Part shown: positions 1 through 6,933 of the stretch, piece by piece | Layout: every line of letters begins with the position of its first letter | Numbering within the stretch: position 1 is the stretch's first letter | Source of the DNA: JASLBX01 sp036374175 | GTDB taxonomy: Bacteria; Actinomycetota; Actinomycetes; Jiangellales; Jiangellaceae | Length of the DNA stretch: 25,426 nt | Direction of reading: 5' to 3' | Assembly: GCA_036374175.1 (NCBI GenBank) | Contig: DASUUH010000106.1 | Span: 1 to 25,426 of the forward strand | Translations under genes and position numbers: made by a program | Notes under the pieces: generated by a model | Database searches by the model: none | What the model was told of the DNA's origin: nothing | The model's input: the letters and a program-made list of their open reading frames with translations, nothing else

Positions 1-426
1 GGCGCCAGTGGCGCCCTCCTGTTGAGCCGGCTACCCGCGGACGGCAGTTACCTTGCCGACCTGCTTCCCGGCTTCCTACTGCTGGGCGTCGGCGGCGGGC
101 TGGCAGCCGCCGGGGTGATGATCACTGCAATGTCGGGTGCCGGTCACGACGACGCCGGGCTGGTTTCGGGTCTGACCAACACTTCGCACGAACTGAGCAT
201 CGCGCTCACCTTGCCGGTGCTGTCGACGATCGCTGTCAGCCAGAGCGGACTGGGCGGACTGGGCCCCTTGGCCGCCGGCACCAAGGCGAGCGCACTTACC
301 GACGGCATCACCAGCGCCTTCCAGGCTGCGGCGGTCATCGCAGTGGCCGGCGTGGTGGTCGCGGCGACGCTGCTACGCCGATCGGACGTAATCGCGGGCG
401 CGAGCCCGATGCACATGCACCACTAG
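1..426 (+). CDS. MFS drug-efflux transporter, DHA2 (EmrB/QacA-like) family, C-terminal part
   Basis: This is the 3' end of a proton-driven multidrug exporter of the inner membrane; the frame is open to the window edge, so the start lies upstream. The visible ~141 residues hold about three hydrophobic helices. The glycine-rich helix GFLLLGVGGGLAAAG is followed by a loop with AGLVSGLTNTSHELSIALTL, the usual penultimate region of 14-helix DHA2 exporters, where a sequence of the AGxxSGxxNTxxxxGxxxG type is expected. It ends with a last helix and a short His/Met-rich tail (SPMHMHH). The ABM-domain gene follows 44 nt downstream on the same strand and is probably co-transcribed. The substrate cannot be told. 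Confidence 0.85.
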   Translation, partial: GASGALLLSRLPADGSYLADLLPGFLLLGVGGGLAAAGVMITAMSGAGHDDAGLVSGLTNTSHELSIALTLPVLSTIAVSQSGLGGLGPLAAGTKASALTDGITSAFQAAAVIAVAGVVVAATLLRRSDVIAGASPMHMHH

Positions 427-470
427 CCGGCACCGTGCCGTGCTACGGAACAGAAGGGAAAAAGGATCAG

Positions 471-761
471 ATGACCGTACTTCGAATCGACCGCTTCACC
501 GCCGACCCGGCGGACACGGCCGAATTGCTCCGCCGGCGCAATGCACTCGTTGCGGCCGTCCGGGCCGCCGTCCCGGGGCTGCTGGAGTCCAGGCACGCCA
601 AACTCGATGACCGCCACTGGGTCGACATGTGGCGGTGGGATTCCCTCGACAACGCGCGGGCAGCGGCAACCCGCGCCCGCGCCGGAGACTTCCCGGCGGC
701 GGCGTTCGAGCTGGTCGATGACGTCGTAACCGAGTTCACCGAGATCGTGGACGAGCGGTAA
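471..761 (+). CDS. Small ABM-domain (antibiotic biosynthesis monooxygenase-like) protein
   Basis: This 96-aa protein has the layout of the dimeric alpha+beta ABM fold. It opens with a beta strand (VLRIDRFTAD), then a helix rich in Arg/Ala (ELLRRRNALVAAVRAAVPG), the strand pair around ESRHAKLDDRHWVDMWRWDS, and a final helix and strand (FELVDDVVTEFTEIVDER). Family members include cofactor-free monooxygenases and many uncharacterised stress proteins. The ATG at 471 is preferred over an in-frame GTG at 435 because AAAGGA lies directly upstream and the domain begins there. It follows an MFS exporter gene by 44 nt, so a linked detoxification or export role is plausible but inferred. Confidence 0.85.
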   Translation: MTVLRIDRFTADPADTAELLRRRNALVAAVRAAVPGLLESRHAKLDDRHWVDMWRWDSLDNARAAATRARAGDFPAAAFELVDDVVTEFTEIVDER

Positions 762-784
762 CTCCCGGCGCTCGGCCTGGCACG

Positions 785-2125
785 TCAGGCCAGGTCGGCC
801 AGGGCAGCGATGACCTGGTCGACCTGGTCCGGCGTGGTCACAATGCTTGTGCCGAACCGGACGTACTGCTCCCGGTAGGGCGTGACGCTCGCAACGATGC
901 CGTGATCGCGGTGCAGTTGGTCGACCACCTGCCCGGCGGGCAGGCCGGTCACCTCGCAACACACCAGACCACTGGACAGTTGCGGATCGCTCGGTGTGAT
1001 GACTCGGATCCCCTGCACACCCTCAAGACCTTCTTTAAGCTGCGTGGCGAGTTCGTGGGTGCGGGCGGCGATCCGGTCGGCTCCGATCGACTGGTGGAAC
1101 TCGAACGCGTCAGCCACCGCCCACCGGTGTTCGAACGCCTTGTAACCACCGGGTGTCCCGGCGTCACGAAATGGGCGCGTCCGATCCGTGCCACCGATCC
1201 AGTTCTCGAAGCCGACCGGGTCGAATGGCGGAATTAAGGCGCCGATCGCTTCGCCTGCCTCCGGGTTCGCCCAAACCAGCCCGGTGCCCCGAGGCCCGAA
1301 CAGCCACTTATGAGTTCCCGAGATGAGCACGTCGCAGCCCAACTCGTTCGGCCCGTCTTCCTCGACGCCCAGCCCGTGAATACCGTCAATGCACAGCAGC
1401 GCACGCTGGTCAGGTTCGCGGTCGCGGTTGGCCTCGGCCAGCATGTCGGCGATCTGCCGCACCGGAAGCTTGACCCCGGTGCTCGAGTGCACCCAGGTCA
1501 AGGCCACGACTCTGGTTTCGGGACGCAGGGCCGCCGCAAGCCGTGCCGTCATCTCGTCGGCATCGGCTGTCGAGGCGTCGTCGTAGAGCGTGACATGTTC
1601 CACCTCCGCACCGGAGCGTTCCGCGGCCAATCGCAGCGCCTCATGAGTGGAGTAGAAATCGTGCGTCGAGGTGAGCACGTGAGCGCCGGGCTCCAGGCTC
1701 AGCCCGCCGTAGACCAGCCCCAGCCCCATAGTGGTGCTGTCGGTCAGCGCGATCTCGTCGGGACGGACGCGCAGGTAGCGGCTGGCCGCTGCTCGAACTG
1801 ATTCGTCGTGGTTGTACGCGTCATGCACTGCGGTCGCAGGGTCGCTGTCCAGAGCGGCGCGCCAACGTTCGATCGCCGTACGCACTGGGGCGGGGTGCGG
1901 CGCCAGGATAAACGCGGCGAAGTGTGCCAGCTCTGGCTCCAGCGCGAATTCTTCGCGGACGGCGTCCCAGCTGCCCGGGTCGGGTGGCGAACCCGTCGGC
2001 GAGGGGCTTGCCGCGCTGGCTGTTCCATCATTGGTGCAGCCGGCGGCGGCGGCCACGGCTCCACCCGCAACCGCCAGCGCACTACCTGCCAGCAGCGCAC
2101 GGCGGCCGATCATGGGCTCAGTCAT
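785..2125 (-). CDS. Tat-exported, lipobox-bearing class V PLP-dependent aminotransferase-fold enzyme
   Basis: This is a PLP enzyme of the class V aminotransferase / isopenicillin-N-epimerase-like / cysteine-desulfurase fold. Numbered from the ATG at 2125 (446 aa), the N-terminus carries a twin-arginine motif (IGRRALLAG), a hydrophobic stretch and a lipobox-like AAGC with Cys30. A Ser/Pro-rich linker and then the catalytic domain follow. The expected active-site elements are present: CIDGIHGLG, with Asp for the pyridine nitrogen (about D247), and SGTHKWLFGP with the Schiff-base lysine (about K273). The frame extends to GTG 2152/ATG 2149. I chose 2125 because it gives a normal Tat n-region and has TACTCT six bases upstream, as in leaderless genes; no Shine-Dalgarno is seen. 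The product is probably an extracellular membrane-anchored enzyme. Its substrate is unknown; PvdN of Pseudomonas, a Tat-exported PLP enzyme, is a precedent for the location. Confidence 0.88.
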   Translation of the reverse strand: MTEPMIGRRALLAGSALAVAGGAVAAAAGCTNDGTASAASPSPTGSPPDPGSWDAVREEFALEPELAHFAAFILAPHPAPVRTAIERWRAALDSDPATAVHDAYNHDESVRAAASRYLRVRPDEIALTDSTTMGLGLVYGGLSLEPGAHVLTSTHDFYSTHEALRLAAERSGAEVEHVTLYDDASTADADEMTARLAAALRPETRVVALTWVHSSTGVKLPVRQIADMLAEANRDREPDQRALLCIDGIHGLGVEEDGPNELGCDVLISGTHKWLFGPRGTGLVWANPEAGEAIGALIPPFDPVGFENWIGGTDRTRPFRDAGTPGGYKAFEHRWAVADAFEFHQSIGADRIAARTHELATQLKEGLEGVQGIRVITPSDPQLSSGLVCCEVTGLPAGQVVDQLHRDHGIVASVTPYREQYVRFGTSIVTTPDQVDQVIAALADLA

Positions 2126-2264
2126 GGTGCGAGAGTAACGAGTCGACATCACGTCCGACAGTGGCGGCGAGATGGAGGATTGGATCTCTCTTCACCGGGA
2201 AACGATCACGTAGATGGCGGGGTCGCACCATCCCAGGTGTTCATCGACCCAGAGGAGATCTTTG

Positions 2265-2420
2265 ATGTTCGCCTTACTCGCACTCGTCTGCTTCTTGATC
2301 GCGCTGGTGGAGCCCTCGCTGGGCGATCTGAGCCTCGTCACACTGGGGTTGGCGTTTGTGGCAGCACATCTTGCGTTCGGCATACCCTTCGAACCACGCA
2401 GGTGGCGCCGCCGCCGCTAG
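2265..2420 (+). CDS. Small two-helix membrane protein (51 aa)
   Basis: This short ORF has an excellent ribosome site (AGAGGAG, seven bases before ATG 2265). It encodes two hydrophobic segments, FALLALVCFLIALVE and LVTLGLAFVAAHLAFG, separated by a short loop and followed by a basic tail (RRWRRRR) that should face the cytoplasm. Small hydrophobic proteins of this form are common in Actinobacteria and uncharacterised. It lies between the oppositely oriented PLP enzyme gene and the convergent lipid kinase gene and seems monocistronic. The function is unknown. Confidence 0.7.
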   Translation: MFALLALVCFLIALVEPSLGDLSLVTLGLAFVAAHLAFGIPFEPRRWRRRR

Positions 2421-2435
2421 CGCCGCGACACTTTG

Positions 2436-2460
2436 GCGGAGCCGTTGGTTAGGGCTCCGC
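2436..2460. terminator. Candidate bidirectional terminator hairpin between convergent genes
   Basis: GCGGAGCC (2436-2443) and GGCTCCGC (2453-2460) form a perfect 8-bp stem with a 9-nt loop. It sits between the stop of the small membrane protein (2420) and the stop of the lipid kinase (2449-2451), and overlaps the latter. There is no clear U-tract on either strand, which is frequent in high-GC Gram-positive terminators. Confidence 0.4.
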
Positions 2461-3375
2461 GACTTCTTGAGTGTGCTCGAGTGGGGGTGGGTTTGGCGGG
2501 CGAGGGGAGGAGAGCTGCCAGGCGGCGGGTTCGAGCGTCCAGCTGCGCTGGGTCATCGGACCGTCGATCTCACCGTCGGCGACCGTGAAGAACGGATCAC
2601 CGCTGACGGTGACGTGCCTGCCTCGGGCGACTCGGATGTCGCTGCGGTCCAGGTGCGTGCCCCTGCTCAGGTCCACCGCGTAACCGATGCGCGCGAGCGG
2701 GCCGACGGCGCGCGAGACGACAACGTCTGCCAGGCCGTCGTGGGGCACCGATTCAGGATGCACTCGTGCGATGCCGCCACCGATGCTCGGGCCGTTCGAC
2801 AAGGCCACCATCAACGACCGGTCGTGGGGTTCGACCACCGATTCGCCGTCCACGCGCACCTCGAGCCGCCAGCCCCGGGCGCGAAGCCCGGCAGCCAATG
2901 CGCCTACCGGATACGCGAAGCGACCCATCCGCGGCTTGAGCGTTCCCGCCGTCTGCGCAGCCAACGCGCCCACCCCCGCGTGGACGGCGTTGACCACCAC
3001 TCCGCCGTTGTCATCCACCAGCAGGTCGAGCCGGCGTGGTTGGCCCGAAACGATGATCCGAGCTGCACTCTCCGGGTCGAGAGGTATGCCGAGCCCGCGC
3101 GCCAAGTCATTGCCCGTCCCGAGCGGGAGTAGCCCGAGCCAGCAATCCTGCAGCTCGCCGCGGCCGTACAACGCGGCGACCACAGCATGCAGCGAACCGT
3201 CCCCTCCCGCCACGACCAGCCGTGAATCGCCGCGCCGATCGAGAATGTCGTGCATGTGGTCCCGATCACGTGAATAGGCCAGCTCGACCGGCTCGCTCTC
3301 GCCAAGAATGGCCAGCGCGGCAGCTACCGAATCGCGTTCGGCGCTGCCGGCCTCCTCGTTCGCAATGACCAGCAA
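2449..3375 (-). CDS. Diacylglycerol kinase catalytic domain lipid kinase (YegS/DgkB-like)
   Basis: This cytoplasmic or membrane-associated enzyme of the DAGK_cat superfamily (about 308 aa) transfers phosphate from ATP to a lipid alcohol. The family signature is clear. A first strand LLVIANEEAGSA is followed by VVAGGDGSLHAVVAAL with the nucleotide-binding GGDG, then LGLLPLGTGNDLARGLGIP and the C-terminal beta-sandwich ending in VADGEIDG. The frame stays open to a TTG at 3480, but that start has no ribosome site and adds about 35 unconserved residues. TTG 3375 has GGGGAGG eight bases upstream and falls exactly at the domain start, so it is chosen. Members phosphorylate diacylglycerol, sphingosine or polyprenol-like lipids; the exact substrate is open. 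Confidence 0.9.
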   Translation of the reverse strand: MLVIANEEAGSAERDSVAAALAILGESEPVELAYSRDRDHMHDILDRRGDSRLVVAGGDGSLHAVVAALYGRGELQDCWLGLLPLGTGNDLARGLGIPLDPESAARIIVSGQPRRLDLLVDDNGGVVVNAVHAGVGALAAQTAGTLKPRMGRFAYPVGALAAGLRARGWRLEVRVDGESVVEPHDRSLMVALSNGPSIGGGIARVHPESVPHDGLADVVVSRAVGPLARIGYAVDLSRGTHLDRSDIRVARGRHVTVSGDPFFTVADGEIDGPMTQRSWTLEPAAWQLSSPRPPNPPPLEHTQEVAEP

Positions 3376-3484
3376 TCCGTGGACCTCCCCTGACTCGTGC
3401 CCGTCAAGGGACGTACCCGCTGCCGCCGTCCGCAAGCGTGATCGGCGCGTCGCGTGGTGCTCAACTTGACTCCACTCCAATCAC

Positions 3485-3504
3485 GAAGAAGATCTTTTTT
3501 CTTC
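3485..3504. repeat. AT-rich imperfect palindrome upstream of the lipid kinase
   Basis: GAAGAAGATCTTTTTTCTTC forms an 8-bp stem (one G-T pair) with a 4-nt centre and stands out in otherwise GC-rich DNA. It lies 110 nt upstream of the TTG start at 3375 and just after the stop of the frame at 3513. It could be part of a promoter or operator for the kinase, or a terminator remnant. Nothing in the sequence decides this. Confidence 0.25.
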
Positions 3505-3512
3505 TGCATGAC

Positions 3513-3803
3513 TTAGCGCCGGCCAGCCGCCGCGTCACGTTCACCACAGGACTTCTGCTTGGCGGCCTCGGCATGCGCGCTCCGCAGTGACAGCTCGCCC
3601 TCGGCGACGGCAATCTCCGCCAAGTCGGCCAGCTCGCTGGTCACTTGCCGGAACCGCTGCAGCGCTTCGTCCCGGATGGCAATTACGAACCAGCGGACGG
3701 GACATTCACCCGGCTGGAGGTCACCAAGAGGATAAAGCGCCCAGCCGCTCGGCCTGCCGTGTCGGGTGTGGCCGAGCGGCGGGGTGGCCGCGTCCCCAGT
3801 GGG
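3513..3803 (-). pseudogene. Possible decayed small gene (open frame without a credible start)
   Basis: One minus-strand frame is open from a stop at 3804-3806 to TAA at 3513-3515. Its last ~75 residues look protein-like: WALYPLGDLQPGE, then an amphipathic helical region with FRQVTSELADLAEIAVAEGE and a Cys/Lys/Arg-rich tail. GC-rich third positions support coding in the second half. The only usable start is GTG 3644, which has no ribosome site and gives 43 aa. A competing plus-strand frame (from 3645) overlaps it but ends in low-quality Arg/Ser-rich sequence. I read this as a remnant or a frameshifted small gene; low confidence. Confidence 0.25.
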
Positions 3804-3856
3804 TCAGTGGTGGGGACAATCGGGGTACCAATTCCTCGTGGCTGGTCTGCGCGCCG

Positions 3857-4057
3857 TCACCGCAACCTCGCCAGCCGCAGGTACGCCGTCCGTGACATGC
3901 GCCGCGATAACCGGTCCAGGCGGTCGGCCCAGCGCTGCATGCGACTTGCCCGCCTCAGCTCGAGGGCCACGCGCTCGTGCTCGCCAATCTCGTGCCGCAG
4001 TGGCTCGTGCCGCATGGTTGGGACGCAAATTTCAAGATCGGTAGGTGTGGGAAACAT
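3857..4057 (-). CDS. Small basic hypothetical protein (66 aa)
   Basis: This short ORF has a good ribosome site (GGAGAG, five bases from GGAG to ATG 4057). The protein has an N-terminal ~18-residue segment, then a strongly charged helix-forming region rich in Arg/Glu/Leu (LRHEIGEHERVALELRRASR) and a very basic C-terminus. No membrane helix or cysteine motif is seen. It lies 158 nt downstream of the ECF41 sigma gene on the same strand and its start overlaps a 29-aa ORF. It may therefore be co-transcribed with the sigma factor. The function is unknown; a nucleic-acid-binding or regulatory peptide is only a guess. Confidence 0.5.
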   Translation of the reverse strand: MFPTPTDLEICVPTMRHEPLRHEIGEHERVALELRRASRMQRWADRLDRLSRRMSRTAYLRLARLR

Positions 4058-4121
4058 CGTCTCTCCATAGGTAAAACTTGTCGGCGTCGAATTCTTCCGC
4101 CTGGTTGATCGTGAGTCTCAT
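4032..4121 (-). CDS. Possible leader peptide / micro-ORF (29 aa) downstream of the sigma factor
   Basis: ATG 4121 is preceded by GAAGAG at about eight bases and opens a 29-codon frame beginning MRLTINQAEEFDADKFYLW. It ends at TGA 4032-4034, overlapping the 66-aa gene by 26 nt. The overlap and spacing would allow translational coupling. The residue composition (acidic first half, few Arg/Ala) differs from random GC-rich frames. It is too short to be sure. Confidence 0.25.
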   Translation of the reverse strand: MRLTINQAEEFDADKFYLWRDDVSHTYRS

Positions 4122-4215
4122 CGGTCACTCTTCGTGGTGGTCTAGCCGTCGCCCCACCGCGGCAGTGCGGCGAATCCGTGTGCCACTGGCTGCCGTCGCG
4201 TGACCTGCGCGCAGC

Positions 4216-5100
4216 TCAGACAAGGGAACGTGAGATGTGCCGGAGCTTGTCCGGGTTGGCGATGCCGTACAGACCGCGAACCCGTCCGTCCGCGTCCAGG
4301 TCGAGCACTCCGACCGCGTAGAGTCGGTCGCCGCTGTAGAGCAGCACCGCCGGCTCACCGTTCACTGTGCCCAGGCGGCCGGTGAGTTCGGTACTGGCTT
4401 GTGCGAATCCGGGCGAGGTCAGCAGCCGCACGACCTTGTCGCGGCCGGCCACTACTCGCCGGGCGGCCGGCGCCTTGCCGCCACCGTCGGCCCACAAGGT
4501 CACGTCTGGGGCCAGGATCTCGAGCAGAGACGTCACGTCACCGCCCAGCGCCGCGGCCAAGAACTTTTCGGTGGCGGCCCGTCGGATCTCGGCGTCGACC
4601 GCGACTCGCGGACGCCGGGCCCGGACGTGTTCCCGAGCGCGGTGGGCGAGCTGCCGGACCGCGACCGGTGTACGACCGATCGTGGTGGCGATCTCGTTGT
4701 GGGGATAACCGAACACCTCGTGGAGCACGAACACCGCGCGCTCGAGCGGGGTCAACGTTTCGAGCACGACAAGCATCGCCAGTGACACTGCCTCGGCCTG
4801 CACGACCCGTTCCGCGGCCGCGTCGCCGACGATGGGTTCGGGCAGCCACGGACCGACGTAGGTTTCGCGGTTGCGTCGGGCTTTGCGCAGCCGGTTCATT
4901 GCTTCGTTGACCGCAATGCGGATGAGGTAGCCGCGCGCATTCCGCAACTCGGCGTGGTCGGCGGCCACCCAGGCGAGCCAGGTCTCCTGGAGCACGTCTT
5001 CGGTGTCTGCGACCGAGCCGACGATGTTGTACACGATCGAGAACAGCAGTTCCCGGTGGTCCGCGTACTGCGCAGTCGCCCAATCAGTTCGTTCACTCAT
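4216..5100 (-). CDS. sigJ: ECF sigma factor, ECF41 (SigJ-like) family with SnoaL-like C-terminal domain
   Basis: This alternative RNA polymerase sigma factor has 294 aa. Sigma region 2 (residues ~10-75, with DTEDVLQETWLAWV) and region 4 (~105-165, with GYPHNEIATTIGRTPVAVRQ) are followed by a SnoaL-like domain. All three ECF41 hallmarks are visible: WLPEP at 85-89 in the linker, DGGGK near 205, and NPDKL at 282-286. In this family the C-terminal domain replaces an anti-sigma factor by controlling activity from within the protein. Start ATG 5100 has GTGAGGAC upstream. A near-perfect ECF41 promoter lies in the leader, indicating autoregulation. The usual ECF41 partner gene (carboxymuconolactone decarboxylase, oxidoreductase or epimerase) is not adjacent; DUF2071 is upstream and small ORFs are downstream. 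The family call is very secure; the signal is unknown. Confidence 0.95.
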   Translation of the reverse strand: MSERTDWATAQYADHRELLFSIVYNIVGSVADTEDVLQETWLAWVAADHAELRNARGYLIRIAVNEAMNRLRKARRNRETYVGPWLPEPIVGDAAAERVVQAEAVSLAMLVVLETLTPLERAVFVLHEVFGYPHNEIATTIGRTPVAVRQLAHRAREHVRARRPRVAVDAEIRRAATEKFLAAALGGDVTSLLEILAPDVTLWADGGGKAPAARRVVAGRDKVVRLLTSPGFAQASTELTGRLGTVNGEPAVLLYSGDRLYAVGVLDLDADGRVRGLYGIANPDKLRHISRSLV

Positions 5101-5140
5101 GCCGTCCTCACCAACGTCGCGGACTCGCGGTTACATCCAT

Positions 5141-5167
5141 GACGCTGTGCCGGCCCGGGATGTGACA
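5141..5167 (-). promoter_or_regulatory. ECF41-type promoter of the sigma factor gene
   Basis: Read on the minus strand, TGTCACA (5167-5161) is followed by exactly 16 bases and CGTC (5144-5141). That is the published ECF41 target consensus (TGTCACA-N16-CGTC). It lies ~40 nt before the sigma start codon, in the 116-nt gap after the DUF2071 gene, giving a short leader. It implies that the sigma factor transcribes its own gene. Confidence 0.75.
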
Positions 5168-5216
5168 TGGTTCGGGCGATCTCGGCGGGAGACACGAAGC
5201 CGTTCGACCGCCTGAG

Positions 5217-5990
5217 TCAGACGTTTGTCGGCAAGCCCACTCTCGACCGGGTCCCGGGCGACCACAGCACGCTCGCCGGCTCGCCGGTCGGGACTGGCAA
5301 TCCGAGCTCGTCGAAGAACGTGTTGTCGAGTTTCAGATCGACGAGTTCTGCTCGGTGCAGCCGCCATGGCGGGTGATCGACGTCCACCCGAATGGGAACG
5401 CCCAGATAACTCGAGTGCAGGCTCCACCGGGCGGTAACGAATCGTTCCAGCTCCGTAAGCGTCGAAATATGCTGCCCGACTCGTACTGTGAACGCGATCC
5501 TCGACGGTCCCGGCGGCCACCGTCGCTCGGTGGAGTAGCTAACCGTGTCGTCGTGCTGGACGATGCGCGAAGGTGACCAGGTGTAGGGGATGCGGAGCAG
5601 GTACCGTGCGAACGACGAGGTCAGCAGGCGATCGGCGTTGAGCGACAGAAACACGGCGCCACGCCGGCCAGACCGGTCCACCGAGTACACCCGGATGTGA
5701 ATCTCGTCGAACACGCCTAGCCACGGCACTGTGACGGTAGGGCCGATCGTGGTTCGAACCCGCAAGCCAACCAGACCCAGGTAGGTCGTACCTGCAAGCA
5801 CGTCCGGCCGGACATGCCTAGGCAGTGTCGGTGCCACTGCCTCGGGGGCAACGGGCCAGTGGATGAACGCCAGATCAAGCCACCGCTGATGCATGGACGC
5901 CACCGTGACCGGTCGCGCAGGCGTGATCGTGATCGGCTCCGGCGGCTGGAACTGGTCGGTTGCCACGTGCCCCACTGTGCCACCGCGCAC
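5217..5990 (-). CDS. DUF2071 (YqjF-like) family protein
   Basis: This 257-aa protein matches the layout of the DUF2071 family. It has an N-terminal segment with QRWLDLAFIHWPVAPEAVAPTLP, then TYLGLVGLRVR, a central FDEIHIRVYSVDRSGRRGAVFLSLNADR and a later WPPGPSRIAFTVRVG, ending near a conserved ELGLPVPTGEPASVLWSPG. There is no signal peptide or membrane helix. The start is GTG 5990, with GTAGG six bases upstream inside a tandem 10-bp repeat. The gene lies 30 nt after the LysR stop on the same strand and upstream of the sigma gene, so LysR-DUF2071 may form an operon. The biochemical function of the family is not established. Confidence 0.88.
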   Translation of the reverse strand: MRGGTVGHVATDQFQPPEPITITPARPVTVASMHQRWLDLAFIHWPVAPEAVAPTLPRHVRPDVLAGTTYLGLVGLRVRTTIGPTVTVPWLGVFDEIHIRVYSVDRSGRRGAVFLSLNADRLLTSSFARYLLRIPYTWSPSRIVQHDDTVSYSTERRWPPGPSRIAFTVRVGQHISTLTELERFVTARWSLHSSYLGVPIRVDVDHPPWRLHRAELVDLKLDNTFFDELGLPVPTGEPASVLWSPGTRSRVGLPTNV

Positions 5991-5995
5991 AGCGA

Positions 5996-6015
5996 CCTAC
6001 GTCCGCCTACGTCCG
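5996..6015. repeat. Perfect tandem duplication of a 10-bp unit
   Basis: CCTACGTCCG occurs twice head to tail (5996-6005 and 6006-6015) in the 30-nt gap between the LysR stop and the DUF2071 start. On the coding (minus) strand each unit supplies a GTAGG Shine-Dalgarno-like core, the proximal one lying six bases before GTG 5990. Confidence 0.6.
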
Positions 6016-6020
6016 CTCGT

Positions 6021-6926
6021 TTAGCTGACCATCGCTGTCGCGCCGCGGCGGACTCGTTCATGGAGTAACTCGACGATGCGGCGGGCAGCGGGGTTCTCGC
6101 GCAACGTTTCCCGCACGCGCACCGAGATGTGGCGCACCGGTGTGGGGTCCACGATCGGGACAGCGACGAGTCCCGGAGGAAGTACCGGGCCGAGACCGAG
6201 TTCGGGGAGCACGGTGATTCCGACCCCTGCGGATACGAAGGAGACCGCCGTCGGGTAGTCGTGAGTCTCGACGTGGAAGCCAGGACTGAAACCGACTGAG
6301 GCGCAGGCGTCGACGACGACCTGGCGGCACGCGCCGCGGGAGAAGTCGTTGTCGACCCACCGCTCGCCGGCCAATTCGCCCAGCCGCACCGACTCGCGGC
6401 CGGCGAGGGCGTGATTCTCCGGCAGCACGACGAAGTACGGGTCGTCGAGAAGCGGATGAACGTCGTAGCCGCGCGCTGGGCTCGACGCCGCACCTTCGAC
6501 GAAGATCTCGATGTCGGGTGACAGTGCTTCGCCGGCCAGTTCAAGGAGCCGCAAGTCGATTCGTAGGTGGGGAAACTCCTGCGTTAATGCGGCGACGAGG
6601 GGCGGGATCCACGCTGCTCCAGCGGACGCGAAATAGCTGATGGACAGCCTTCCGACGCGGCCGGCGCGCAGATCGGCGACCACCGAGTCCAGTGCGGCCA
6701 GCCGCTCGAGAGCCTGGGCTGCCTCTTTGGCCAGCAACTGTCCCGTGGTGGTCGGTTCGATGCCGCGGCCACTGCGCTCGATCAACCGTAGCCCGGTCTC
6801 ACGTTGCAGCGCGCTGATGTGCTGGCTGATCGCCGATGGTGTGTAGCCGAGGTTCGCTGCCGCTTTGTTGACCGAGCCGGCGGCGACCACCGCACTGAAG
6901 ACCCGTAGCCGATGTGCGTCAAGCAT
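6021..6926 (-). CDS. LysR-family transcriptional regulator
   Basis: This 301-aa one-component regulator has an N-terminal winged helix-turn-helix (residues 1-60: LRVFSAVVAAGSVNKAAANLGYTPSAISQHISALQ). A linker helix follows, then a two-lobed effector-binding domain beginning GRLSISYFASAGAAWIPPLV. The start is ATG 6926; the frame runs further upstream, but those residues are cysteine-rich and unlike the family. No Shine-Dalgarno is present. TATAGT lies seven bases before the ATG, consistent with a leaderless message. It is divergent from an EamA exporter gene starting at 7010. LysR proteins usually control such a divergent gene and themselves, so the exporter, and perhaps the hydrolase/ThDP genes behind it, are the likely targets. 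The effector is unknown. Confidence 0.95.
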   Translation of the reverse strand: MLDAHRLRVFSAVVAAGSVNKAAANLGYTPSAISQHISALQRETGLRLIERSGRGIEPTTTGQLLAKEAAQALERLAALDSVVADLRAGRVGRLSISYFASAGAAWIPPLVAALTQEFPHLRIDLRLLELAGEALSPDIEIFVEGAASSPARGYDVHPLLDDPYFVVLPENHALAGRESVRLGELAGERWVDNDFSRGACRQVVVDACASVGFSPGFHVETHDYPTAVSFVSAGVGITVLPELGLGPVLPPGLVAVPIVDPTPVRHISVRVRETLRENPAARRIVELLHERVRRGATAMVS

Positions 6927-6933
6927 GGCACAG

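Noticed and set aside
423..962. 179-codon minus-strand ORF across the ABM gene and the end of the PLP gene
   Set aside because: It overlaps two well-supported genes and its translation is Arg/Pro-rich without motifs.
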